Source: a virus | Length of the DNA stretch: 25,310 nt | Virus record (IMG/VR): IMGVR_UViG_3300023178_000247 | Span: 1 to 25,310 of that record | Reading direction: 5' to 3' (one strand) | Shown here: piece by piece, positions 6,110 to 13,932 of the stretch | How positions within the stretch are numbered: position 1 is the stretch's first letter | How the letters are laid out: each line of letters starts with the position of its first letter | Translations under genes and position numbers: made by a program | Notes under the pieces: generated by a model | Database searches by the model: none | Told to the model about the DNA's origin: nothing | What the model saw: the letters and a program-made list of their open reading frames with translations, nothing else

Positions 6110-8326
6110 ATGGCATTAGAAAGAGAAGATCGCGAAGCAATAGTAGAAGCTATCCAAGCAGGATTTAAGTCTGTTGGTAATGCACAAACTACAGGCGGCG
6201 GCGGTAGTACGGGCGGCGGAGGCGGCGGCGGTAGTTCTACAGTGTACAAAACTGCAAACGATGCAGTAGATGGTTTCGGAAAAGTTTTAGCACAAGGCGG
6301 CAACAGTATTACTACATTTTCTAAAGAAATAGCTGATATTTTACCAAGTTTCGCCGGAACAATAGCAGGTGTAGGTACTAGTATTGCTGGATACCTAGAA
6401 GATACACAAGGTGCATTTCAAGGACTTAGCAAAGTTGGTATTGGCCTAAACGGAAATCTAGGTGATTTAAGAGTACAAGCAGCAAAAACAAGAATGCCAC
6501 TAGATCAATTTGCAGGAATAGTATCCGCAAATTCACAAGCTCTTGTTGGTTTAGGAGGTAATGCTACTGACGGTGCTAAACGTTTTGCAGAACTTTCTGA
6601 TGTAATGTTCCGTGACGGAGCCATTGATGGTTTTATGAATCTAGGTTATAGTCTAGAAGAATCAAATGAATTTATCTTAAAAAATACACAGCTACTTAGA
6701 CGTCAAGCTCTACAAACAGGAATGAGCGATCAAGAACAAATCAAAGCTGCATCCGAACTTGCAAAAAACATGACTGTGGTTGCCAAACTAACTGGTAAAG
6801 ATGCAAAACAAATGCAAGATGAAATGATGGCTAAACAGCGTGACGGTGCAACACAGGCAAGTTTGCGTTTAATGGAAATGGACGGAGTTTCAAATGCTAC
6901 ACAAACATTTGGCGAAGTACAAAACATTTTATCATCTGGATCAAAAACACTACAGAATTTATTTTCAGATCAAGTACAAGCAAACGCTCCTCTTACAGAA
7001 GCAACTCAAAACTATGCAGCTGTAAACCAAGAAGCAGCAGCACTAGCACAACAGGCTAGAGATGCTATGGCACGTGGTGATAAAGAACGTGCAATGGAAT
7101 TAGCTAAACAGGCAGTAGCAGCTGAACAAGAATTTGCTAGTAGTAGGCAAGGTTTACAAATTGCTAGGTTTGCACAAATAAATGAAGTTGCACAAGCACA
7201 AGCAAATGTTCTTGAAGAAACAGGTGACTTGATTGATGCTACAAAAGCAGTAATTGATAAGATTAAAAAAAATACAGGCGTAGAACTTTCAATGAGAGAA
7301 GCCTTTGTGCAAAATCTAGAAACTATAAACACCAACATGGAAACGCAGATGTCCGGAAATCAACAAGGACAAGATGCGTTAAATGCAGTCAACAAAGCAC
7401 AGGTTGGTTTATCAAATACAGTATCAGACGCAAACCAAAAGATAGGTGAACAAATACAAACAAACAGTGTTTTGCTAGAAGGATTTTCACAAGTCGAAGG
7501 AGAAATAGGAAAAAAAGCCAAAGAAGCAATGGGTACTATAATTGATGGACTAAACAATCTAGTGCCTGGTACTACTCTTTCTGAAAATATTCCATTGATA
7601 CAAATGTTTGCAACAGAATTAGAAGCAGCAGGCAAAGATGTTGACGCTATTGTAGCCAATTTAAAAACATTAACTGATGCAACTGCAACACAAGAAGAAA
7701 AAAATCTAGCAAGAGATAAATTGCTTGCCGCTGAAGTAATAAACACATCAGGACAAATAACAGCAGCCTTTGCAAAAGAACTACAAAATATCAGAGAGGA
7801 TAATCAAGTCACCCAATCTCAAGCAGGAAATAACGATGAAGGAAGTTCTCTTTCATTAATAGGACGTATGTGGAATAGTATCAGCAGTTGGTTTGGTGAT
7901 GACGAAAACAGCAACATGAGCGGATCTGGCGGATTTAAAGATTTTGGCCAAGGATCTGCACAGCTATTACACGACCTAGAAGCTATTGTTCCTGCTAAAT
8001 CTCCAGAGGGACAACTGTTAGGAATGGCCAATAGTGGAGCATTAAGCAATCTATTAGCTGATCTAAGCGGTGGAAAGTTTGATCCTACACAGCTTGCCAA
8101 CGAAATGGCAACAACAGGTGTACCTATGTCAGAAGCTGCACAAACAACTATGGCTATGGCAAATACAAGCAAAACCGGTGCAACTAGTGAAGATTCTCTT
8201 GACAACCTGAACCAAAGTGTGCTACAATTAGTAGAAATAAATAAAAGAACGCTTGAAACTGCAAATAGACAACTGAAAGCAACCAAAGGTCTTGATGGAA
8301 ATCTAATGCAAAGCGTAGGAATTTAA
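6110..8326 (+). CDS. large virion protein, probable tail tape measure (gp29-like position)
   Basis: The 738-residue product starts at an ATG with AAGGAA nearby (6099-6104). After a short helical start comes a glycine linker (TTGGGGSTGGGGGGGSS, about residues 28-44). Next are a hydrophobic segment near 76-97 (DILPSFAGTIAGVGTSIAGY) and several hundred residues rich in alanine, glutamine and charged residues, with long helical/coiled-coil stretches (for example EAAALAQQARDAMARGDKER). This architecture, and the position beside gp26/gp51 hub-assembly genes, fits a tape measure that sets tail length. Direct similarity to T4 gp29 (590 residues) cannot be confirmed by eye. A different large structural protein remains possible. 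The stop is one base from the portal start. Confidence 0.65.
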   Translation: MALEREDREAIVEAIQAGFKSVGNAQTTGGGGSTGGGGGGGSSTVYKTANDAVDGFGKVLAQGGNSITTFSKEIADILPSFAGTIAGVGTSIAGYLEDTQGAFQGLSKVGIGLNGNLGDLRVQAAKTRMPLDQFAGIVSANSQALVGLGGNATDGAKRFAELSDVMFRDGAIDGFMNLGYSLEESNEFILKNTQLLRRQALQTGMSDQEQIKAASELAKNMTVVAKLTGKDAKQMQDEMMAKQRDGATQASLRLMEMDGVSNATQTFGEVQNILSSGSKTLQNLFSDQVQANAPLTEATQNYAAVNQEAAALAQQARDAMARGDKERAMELAKQAVAAEQEFASSRQGLQIARFAQINEVAQAQANVLEETGDLIDATKAVIDKIKKNTGVELSMREAFVQNLETINTNMETQMSGNQQGQDALNAVNKAQVGLSNTVSDANQKIGEQIQTNSVLLEGFSQVEGEIGKKAKEAMGTIIDGLNNLVPGTTLSENIPLIQMFATELEAAGKDVDAIVANLKTLTDATATQEEKNLARDKLLAAEVINTSGQITAAFAKELQNIREDNQVTQSQAGNNDEGSSLSLIGRMWNSISSWFGDDENSNMSGSGGFKDFGQGSAQLLHDLEAIVPAKSPEGQLLGMANSGALSNLLADLSGGKFDPTQLANEMATTGVPMSEAAQTTMAMANTSKTGATSEDSLDNLNQSVLQLVEINKRTLETANRQLKATKGLDGNLMQSVGI

Positions 8327-8327
8327 A

Positions 8328-10082
8328 ATGAGTTGGAAAAAATACTTTACTCCGGTAGACGGAGGAGACAATACAGCAGGTAGCTACTCTCCTATATCGG
8401 GTAAGACAGCAAGCACCAGACCAGGTCCTGCAAGGACAAACTACAACAGCTATCTACCAGATGTATATACAGGAACACCTAATCGTATTGATCGTTATGG
8501 TCAGTACAATACTATGGATCTTGACAGTGAAGTAAATGCAGCTCTTGATATACTTGCAGAATTTTGTACACAAAAGAATCGAAAAAACGAAACACACTTT
8601 GATTTTAAATTTTACAAAGATGCAACTAATTCTGAAGTACAAATACTTTCACAATATCTAAAACAATGGTACAAACTAAACAACTTTGAAAATAGAATGT
8701 TTCGTATATTCCGTAATGTTTTCAAATACGGAGATGGATTCTTTCTAAGAGATCCAGAAACAAAAAAACTATTTCATGTTGATCCTGGTAAAGTGCAAAG
8801 AATTATTGTTAATGAGTCAGAAGGCAAAATTCCTGAACAGTACGTAATTAAAGATGTTCAGTTTAATTTTAAAGACATGGTAGCTACAAAGCCATTACAG
8901 ACCAACGGTAATATTACAGGCGGAGGCAGTGGATATTACGAAGGCGGCGTTCGTGGCATGGTAGGAAATTATCCAAGTCCAAGTGGATCACGTTTTACTA
9001 TTGAAGACGGTGAAGTAAGTGTTGATGCAAAACACATGGTGCATCTAAGTTTGTCAGAAGGATTAGATAACAATTATCCTTTTGGTAATTCATTACTAGA
9101 AACAATCTTTAAAGTATACAAACAAAAAGAATTATTAGAAGATGCAATTATTATCTATCGTGTGCAAAGAGCACCTGAACGCAGAGTGTTTTATGTTGAT
9201 GTAGGTAATATGCCAAGTCACCTTGCTATGCAGTTTGTGGAACGTGTAAAAACAGAAATACATCAAAGGCGTATTCCATCAAAAACAGGTGGAGGCACAA
9301 ATGTAATTGATTCAGCATACAATCCTCTGTCAACAAACGAAGACTACTTCTTCCCACAAACAGCAGAAGGTAGAGGATCAAAAGTTGAAACACTACCTGG
9401 AGGTACTAATCTTGGAGAGATTGATGATCTAAGATACTTTACTAATAAACTTGTTCGTGGTCTCCGTATACCAAGTTCATACTTACCTACTGGCGCAGAC
9501 GATAGTCAAGCAAGCTATAATGATGGCAGGGTTGGCACAGCATTTATTCAAGAATTAAGATTTAACACATATTGTATACGTCTACAAAATTTACTTGTGG
9601 AAGAATTTGATCAAGAATTTAAAAAATACTTACTAGAAAAAGGTGTTAATATTGATACTGGCATGTTTGATATTAAATTTGAACCACCACAAAACTTTGC
9701 AGCATATAGACAAACAGAATTAGATAATCAACGTATTAGTAGTTTTGCACAAGTACAGGCTATACCATTTATTTCTAACCGTTTTGCATTAAAACGATTC
9801 TTAGGATTAAGTGAAGAAGACCTAGCTGAAAATGAACGTATGTGGAGAGAAGAAAATGATGAAACACTTACACCACCTCCAGGTGATCAAGCAGGAGAAA
9901 TGCGTAGTGTAGGAATTTCTAGTGCAGGAATTAGTGCAGACATTGCAGGAGCAGAAGATCAAGCCAGCGTTGAAGGTGAAGGTGAAGATGCTGGTGCAGG
10001 AGATTCACCAGAATCTGCAGCAGGTGATGCGGCCGCGGCAGAAGCACCAGCAGGTGACGAAGGTGGCGAAGGAACAATATAG
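8328..10082 (+). CDS. 20: portal vertex protein gp20
   Basis: The 584-residue product is recognisably the T4-type portal, the dodecameric ring at the head vertex through which DNA is packaged and to which the neck attaches. Typical segments include DLDSEVNAALDILAEFCTQ (about 65-83), YGDGFFLRDPETKKLFHVDP (about 138-157), QRAPERRVFYVDVGNMP (about 282-298), LRYFTNKLVRGLRIPSSYLP (about 366-385) and EFDQEFKKYL (about 423-432). The final ~50 residues are low-complexity, acidic and Ala/Gly-rich. Length is slightly above T4 gp20 (524 residues), mainly from this tail and the flexible N-terminus. AGGA lies about ten bases before the ATG, inside the end of the previous gene. Confidence 0.96.
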   Translation: MSWKKYFTPVDGGDNTAGSYSPISGKTASTRPGPARTNYNSYLPDVYTGTPNRIDRYGQYNTMDLDSEVNAALDILAEFCTQKNRKNETHFDFKFYKDATNSEVQILSQYLKQWYKLNNFENRMFRIFRNVFKYGDGFFLRDPETKKLFHVDPGKVQRIIVNESEGKIPEQYVIKDVQFNFKDMVATKPLQTNGNITGGGSGYYEGGVRGMVGNYPSPSGSRFTIEDGEVSVDAKHMVHLSLSEGLDNNYPFGNSLLETIFKVYKQKELLEDAIIIYRVQRAPERRVFYVDVGNMPSHLAMQFVERVKTEIHQRRIPSKTGGGTNVIDSAYNPLSTNEDYFFPQTAEGRGSKVETLPGGTNLGEIDDLRYFTNKLVRGLRIPSSYLPTGADDSQASYNDGRVGTAFIQELRFNTYCIRLQNLLVEEFDQEFKKYLLEKGVNIDTGMFDIKFEPPQNFAAYRQTELDNQRISSFAQVQAIPFISNRFALKRFLGLSEEDLAENERMWREENDETLTPPPGDQAGEMRSVGISSAGISADIAGAEDQASVEGEGEDAGAGDSPESAAGDAAAAEAPAGDEGGEGTI

Positions 10083-10094
10083 GTAAATAATAAT

Positions 10095-10341
10095 ATGATA
10101 CTGAGAGAACTTTTTTATTATGATAAAGAAACACTTGAACCTGTTGAAGACAACAGATATGATCCTCAGTATGACCAATCGGTAGTAGAACTAGACGACA
10201 CGCAAAACAAGACTTACTCTCGCCCAGATAAATCGTGCAAGAAAAGCAAGCGAATTACATACAGAAGAAAAAGCAAAAGAAATAGATTTTATAAGACAAA
10301 TGTATGGTATTGCAGCGCAAGCACAGGCTGGCGGAGTATGA
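10095..10341 (+). pseudogene. conserved small head-region gene split by a frameshift
   Basis: The first frame (ATG 10095) reads MILRELFYYDKETLEPVEDN up to about codon 35 (VVELDDT). From 10201 the neighbouring frame continues naturally as RKTRLTLAQINRARKASELH, then EKAKEIDFIRQMYGIAAQAQ and AGGV, stopping at 10341. Joined, this is the small protein I know from marine T4-like phages between portal and prohead protease, where it is a single frame containing D-T-R-K-T/P-R-L-T-L. Restoring two bases (an AC unit at about 10199-10201) would give DDTRKTRLTL. The unshifted frame runs to 10361 but its tail (SCKKSKRITYRRKSK...) is a basic, serine-rich translation artefact. The next gene starts three bases after 10341, which supports 10341 as the true end. 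Confidence 0.75.
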
Positions 10342-10344
10342 TAA

Positions 10345-11100
10345 TTGGCCAAAATAGATAAAAGACAATATTCTAAAGAGCAGTGGCACGAAATCCGTGA
10401 ACAACGCAAAGCTGAAAAAGAACAAAGACGTATTAAAAAACGTCAAGATATAGTAGTTCCCGAAGCACCAAAACAAAAAAATAATCATCATATAGCATTT
10501 GTAATAGGCAATGGTACAAGCAGATCGCCTATAGATATAGAACGATTATCTCCTGTAGGTAAAATATATGGATGTAATGCAATGTACAGGTCATTTGCAC
10601 CAGATTATCTAGTCGCTGTTGATGCAAAAATGGTCCTAGAAATTGCAAAAACAGGATATCAAAAGAAACATCAACTTTGGACAAACCCAAACAGAGCATA
10701 CAATAGAATTCCAAACTTAAATTTATTCAATCCTTCAAAAGGATGGAGCTCAGGACCAACTGCATTGTGGTTAGCTAGTCAACATCAATACGAAATAATA
10801 TATATTTTAGGATTTGACTACAAGGGTTTAGAGAAAGGCTCTAAATTTAACAATCTTTTTGCTGATACTCCTAACTATAAAAAAAGTACCGATGGTGCAA
10901 CATTCTTCGGCAATTGGCTAAGGCAAACAGCTAGTGTATTGAAACAACATAGTCATATACAATATGTAAGAGTTATACAGCCAGATAACTACAAGCCCGA
11001 GGAACTAAATAAGTTTGATAATTTTAAAACTATTTCAGTTGATGATTTCATGAAAATCTTCCAACTTTTGCCCAGATCGAGTGAAAATGGCTCGTTTTGA
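10345..11100 (+). CDS. hypothetical protein with GNGTSR motif, nucleotide-binding-like fold possible
   Basis: The 251-residue product starts at TTG, three bases after the end of the preceding frame, with GGAG upstream (10332-10335). A charged N-terminal helix (KEQWHEIREQRKAEKEQRRI) is followed by IAFVIGNGTSRSPIDIERL (about 50-68), then KIYGCNAMYRSFAPDYLVAV (about 73-92). Later segments are GWSSGPTALWLASQHQYEII (about 133-152) with YILGFDYKG, and GATFFGNWLRQTASVL. The alternation of hydrophobic strands and glycine turns suggests a Rossmann-like alpha/beta domain. It faintly recalls DUF115 / MptE-like proteins, which I cannot confirm. The gene separates portal from prohead genes, where T4 has only gp67 and gp68. 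A terminator hairpin overlaps its stop. Confidence 0.8.
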   Translation: MAKIDKRQYSKEQWHEIREQRKAEKEQRRIKKRQDIVVPEAPKQKNNHHIAFVIGNGTSRSPIDIERLSPVGKIYGCNAMYRSFAPDYLVAVDAKMVLEIAKTGYQKKHQLWTNPNRAYNRIPNLNLFNPSKGWSSGPTALWLASQHQYEIIYILGFDYKGLEKGSKFNNLFADTPNYKKSTDGATFFGNWLRQTASVLKQHSHIQYVRVIQPDNYKPEELNKFDNFKTISVDDFMKIFQLLPRSSENGSF

Positions 11101-11117
11101 GCCTATTTCTATACGCT
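11089..11117 (+). terminator. terminator overlapping the stop codon
   Basis: GGCTC (11089-11093), loop GTTTT, GAGCC (11099-11103) form a 5-bp stem containing the TGA stop, followed by TATTTCTATACG and a T6 run (about 11118-11123). The T-run is somewhat far from the stem, so termination may be partial. Confidence 0.45.
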
Positions 11118-11130
11118 TTTTTCCCTAAAA

Positions 11131-11140
11131 TGTAAATACT
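11131..11140 (+). promoter_or_regulatory. possible late promoter for the prohead/capsid genes
   Basis: TGTAAATACT differs from the TATAAATA element at one position and lies 44 bases before the ATG of the gp67-like gene. It follows the terminator hairpin, as expected at the start of a new unit covering 11184-15102. No further promoter-like site was seen ahead of gp21, gp22 or gp23. Confidence 0.45.
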
Positions 11141-11183
11141 AATGACAGCCTTACCATAGGTATAACATTTATAGGAGATAAAA

Positions 11184-12179
11184 ATGGCAAAATCAAATAA
11201 ATTTGAAGAGATGCTAGAGCATCTCGTAAATAATGACCGCGCAAAAGCGGAAGAATTATTCCACGAAATTGTAGTAGAAAAGTCAAGAGACATCTACGAA
11301 AATCTACTTGCTGACGATGTAGAAGACAAAGAAGTAGAAGAAAAAGCAAAAGATGAAGACAAAGACGTTGAAGAAGCATCAAAAGATGAAGACAAAGACG
11401 TTGAAGAAGCAGCTAAGGACGAAGAAAAAGACGACGAAGATGACAAAGACGTTAAAGAAGACTTTGACTTAGACGAATTTGAAGTTGAAGGCGATGACGA
11501 CATGGGCGGAGACATGGACATGGACATGGATGCACCAATGGGCGGAGACGCTGAAGATGACATGGCAATGGACATGGGCGACGGCGAAGGCGAAGGCGAC
11601 GACGATGCTCCAGCTACACAAGGCGATATTAAAGATTTAGAAGCTGAGTTAGAAGATCTTAAAGCAGAATTCGAAGAAATCATCAAAGACAAAGAAGATG
11701 GTGGAGAAGAAAGCGAAGACGACGAAGCTGAAATGGATATGGGCGACGAAGAAGGTGAAGAAGAAGCACCTGAAGAAGAAGCAGTCGCTTATGAAGCTTC
11801 AGACGAAGAAGTAGACGAAGCAGATGACGAAGAAACTGACGAAGCTACTGAAAAGTCTGCAGGCGAGCAGATGCGCGAATATGTTGAAAAAGTGACAGCA
11901 AAAATGGGCGATAACGGTGACAACACTAAATCTCCAGTAGCTGGCAAAAATGACATGGGCGGCACAAGCTCAAACTTGGTACAAGGCGGTGACGGCGGAA
12001 GCGGCGGCACAAAAGGTGGTCTTGCAGCTCCAACTACAAAGGAAGATAATGCAGGTAATGTAAATGTTCCTGGTGGTAAAGCAAGCAAGTCTATGACGTC
12101 TATGCCAAAAGGCCACGGCGCTGAGAAAAAAGGCGCAGGCGATGCGGCTCCCGATAAAAAATCAATGATCGGAAGCTAA
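11184..12179 (+). CDS. 67: gp67-like acidic prohead core protein
   Basis: The 331-residue product is extraordinarily acidic. A conserved-looking N-terminal helix domain (NKFEEMLEHLVNNDRAKAEE, then FHEIVVEKSRDIYENLL, residues 5-42) is followed by imperfect KDEDKDVEEA repeats (about 56-90). Then comes a low-complexity D/E/M/G region, a helical segment (KDLEAELEDLKAEFEEIIKD, about 151-170), more acidic sequence, and a glycine/serine-rich, basic C-terminus. Position just before the prohead protease and composition fit the small acidic core proteins gp67/gp68 of T4, which form the scaffold core and are cleaved by gp21. It is far longer than T4 gp67 (80 residues). A strong AGGAG lies at 11173-11177. 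Antisense frames here are mirror artefacts of the acidic repeats. Confidence 0.7.
   Translation: MAKSNKFEEMLEHLVNNDRAKAEELFHEIVVEKSRDIYENLLADDVEDKEVEEKAKDEDKDVEEASKDEDKDVEEAAKDEEKDDEDDKDVKEDFDLDEFEVEGDDDMGGDMDMDMDAPMGGDAEDDMAMDMGDGEGEGDDDAPATQGDIKDLEAELEDLKAEFEEIIKDKEDGGEESEDDEAEMDMGDEEGEEEAPEEEAVAYEASDEEVDEADDEETDEATEKSAGEQMREYVEKVTAKMGDNGDNTKSPVAGKNDMGGTSSNLVQGGDGGSGGTKGGLAAPTTKEDNAGNVNVPGGKASKSMTSMPKGHGAEKKGAGDAAPDKKSMIGS
11348..11410 (+). repeat. 33-nt tandem repeat in the acidic core-protein gene
   Basis: A 30-base unit beginning AAAAGATGAAGACAAAGACG is identical at 11348-11377 and 11381-11410. It encodes the 11-residue repeat KDEDKDVEEA plus S or A, and a third, diverged copy follows from about 11414. 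Confidence 0.85.
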
Positions 12180-12189
12180 GGACTTGAAG

Positions 12190-12816
12190 ATGGGCAATTA
12201 CTTACGAGAGCACCTGACATTCGACCAAGCTCAAATGGTGGTTGAGAATGCCAATGAAGGCAAAGATCTTTTTATGAAAGGTATTTGTATTCAAGGGGGT
12301 GTACGCAATGCGAACCAACGTGTATATCCTGTAAATGAAATTGGCAGGGCTGTCAAAACTCTCAATGATCAAGTAAGCGGAGGATACAGTGTTCTTGGTG
12401 AGGTTGATCATCCTGAAGGTCTTAACATTAACCTGGACAGAGTCAGTCACATGATTACCGAAATGTGGATGGATGGTCCAAATGGTTATGGAAAAATGAA
12501 AATTTTACCAACACCGATGGGACAACTAGTTAAAACAATGCTTGAAAGCGGAGTTAAACTAGGCGTCTCGTCAAGAGGTTCTGGTAATGTAAAAGAAGAT
12601 GGTAGCGGCGAAGTCAGTGATTTTGAAATCATAACTGTTGACGTTGTTGCACAACCAAGTGCTCCTGGGGCGTATCCTACGCCAATCTATGAACACTTGA
12701 TGAATGCCAGAGGTGGCTATAAGGCTTATGAAATAGCACAGGCAACAAAAGAAGATAAAAAGGCTCAAAAGTACTTAAGAGAATCGTTGGTTAATATAAT
12801 CAACCGACTCCAATAA
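12190..12816 (+). CDS. 21: prohead core scaffold protease gp21
   Basis: The 208-residue product is the T4-type maturation protease, a serine protease with a herpesvirus-assemblin-like fold. It is activated inside the prohead and cleaves after (I/L)-x-E in core and shell proteins. The visible catalytic signature is His74 in GEVDHPE and Ser127/128 in GVSSRGSG; DFEIITVDVVAQPSAPGAYP (144-163) is also typical. I chose ATG 12190, which has AAGGA seven bases upstream, over the in-frame TTG at 12184, which is only one base from that site. Length matches T4 gp21 (212 residues). Expected substrates in this window are the gp67-like protein, gp22, gp23 and the 3939-5003 internal protein. Confidence 0.95.
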   Translation: MGNYLREHLTFDQAQMVVENANEGKDLFMKGICIQGGVRNANQRVYPVNEIGRAVKTLNDQVSGGYSVLGEVDHPEGLNINLDRVSHMITEMWMDGPNGYGKMKILPTPMGQLVKTMLESGVKLGVSSRGSGNVKEDGSGEVSDFEIITVDVVAQPSAPGAYPTPIYEHLMNARGGYKAYEIAQATKEDKKAQKYLRESLVNIINRLQ

Positions 12817-12829
12817 TAAGGAGAAACAA

Positions 12830-13921
12830 ATGTTGGATGCACTAAAGACACTTTTTGAAAATGATGTAGTTTCCGAAGAAGTGCGCCACGAAATCGAAGA
12901 AGCATGGAATGCTAAAGTCAAAGAAAATCGTCAACAGGTGACTGCTGAACTCCGTGAAGAGTTTGCTCAGAAATATGATCATGATAAAAAAGTTATGGTC
13001 GAAGCTATTGATACAATGCTTTCTGAGCGTCTAGCTTCAGAAATTGAAGAATTTGCTGAAGATAGAAAACAACTTGCAGAAGCAAAAGCAAAATATGTTG
13101 TTGCTATGCGAGAAAATGCTGGTCTACTTAAAACTTTTGTAGTTGATCAACTATCAAAAGAAGTAGGAGAGCTACACGAAGATCAGAAATCTATGGCTAA
13201 CAAGTTTAAAATGCTTGAAGATTTCGTTGTAGAATCACTTGCAAAAGAAATTGCAGAGTTCAACGAAGACAAAAAAGACCTAGCAGAAACTAAAGTAAGA
13301 CTAGTACGTGAAGCTAAGTCACACTTCAACAAGTTAAAAACACAATTTGTTGAAAAGAGTGCTGATAAAGTAGCTAAAATTACTGACAAAGTTCTTAACA
13401 GAGAAATTGGTCAGCTAAAAGAAGATATTGAATCAGCTCGTAAAAATGACTTTGGTCGCAAACTATTTGAAGCATTTGCATCAGAATATGCTAATTCTTA
13501 TCTAAATGAGAAATCAGAAACATCTAAACTATTAAAAGTAGTTGAGTTGAAAGATAAGCAGTTAGCTGAAGCAAAAGTTCAAGTTGCTAAAAAGCAAAAA
13601 ATAGCTGAAAGCAAAGACGAAGAAATTCGTAAAATTTCAGATGCGGCTAAAAGAAACAAAACTATTAATGAACTAATTGCTCCTTTATCAAAGGATCAAA
13701 AGGGCATTATGGAAGATTTACTGGAAAGCGTTCAAACTGATAGACTTCAGTCTGCGTTTGACAAATACCTACCGGCAGTAATAGACGGTAAAACTCCAGC
13801 AAAGAAGGCAGTAATTACAGAAGGCAAAGAAATAACAGGCAATAGAGAAGAAACTAACGTTAGTGACAAAGCAAGTGATAATAACGTAATTGAATTACGT
13901 AAACTTGCTGGATTAAATTAA
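12830..13921 (+). CDS. 22: prohead scaffold protein gp22
   Basis: The 363-residue product is almost entirely charged helix, as expected for the main scaffold protein that forms the core around which gp23 assembles and that gp21 later digests to peptides. Three internal copies of an L-x-x-E-(I/V)-x-E-(F/L)-x-E-D-x-K element occur at about residues 68-80, 108-120 and 138-149. Several L-A-E tripeptides (QLAEAK, DLAETK) are candidate gp21 cut sites. The C-terminus ELRKLAGLN is typical of cyanophage-type gp22. The ribosome-binding leader AAGGAGAAACAAATG is nearly identical to those of gp23 and the 15287 gene. T4 gp22 is 269 residues, so this one is longer. Confidence 0.92.
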   Translation: MLDALKTLFENDVVSEEVRHEIEEAWNAKVKENRQQVTAELREEFAQKYDHDKKVMVEAIDTMLSERLASEIEEFAEDRKQLAEAKAKYVVAMRENAGLLKTFVVDQLSKEVGELHEDQKSMANKFKMLEDFVVESLAKEIAEFNEDKKDLAETKVRLVREAKSHFNKLKTQFVEKSADKVAKITDKVLNREIGQLKEDIESARKNDFGRKLFEAFASEYANSYLNEKSETSKLLKVVELKDKQLAEAKVQVAKKQKIAESKDEEIRKISDAAKRNKTINELIAPLSKDQKGIMEDLLESVQTDRLQSAFDKYLPAVIDGKTPAKKAVITEGKEITGNREETNVSDKASDNNVIELRKLAGLN

Positions 13922-13932
13922 GGAGAAACCAA

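Noticed and set aside
10081-10090. GGTAAATAAT as a late promoter between the portal and the next small gene
   Set aside because: It ends only a few bases before the ATG at 10095, so the transcript would start inside the gene.
10201-10361. Unshifted continuation of the small gene (SCKKSKRITYRRKSK...) as the true C-terminus
   Set aside because: The alternative frame gives a coherent, familiar protein ending three bases before the next start, whereas this tail overlaps the next gene and is compositionally odd.
11294-11692. Serine-rich 132-codon minus-strand frame
   Set aside because: It is the mirror image of GAA/GAC/GAT-rich codons of the acidic core-protein gene.
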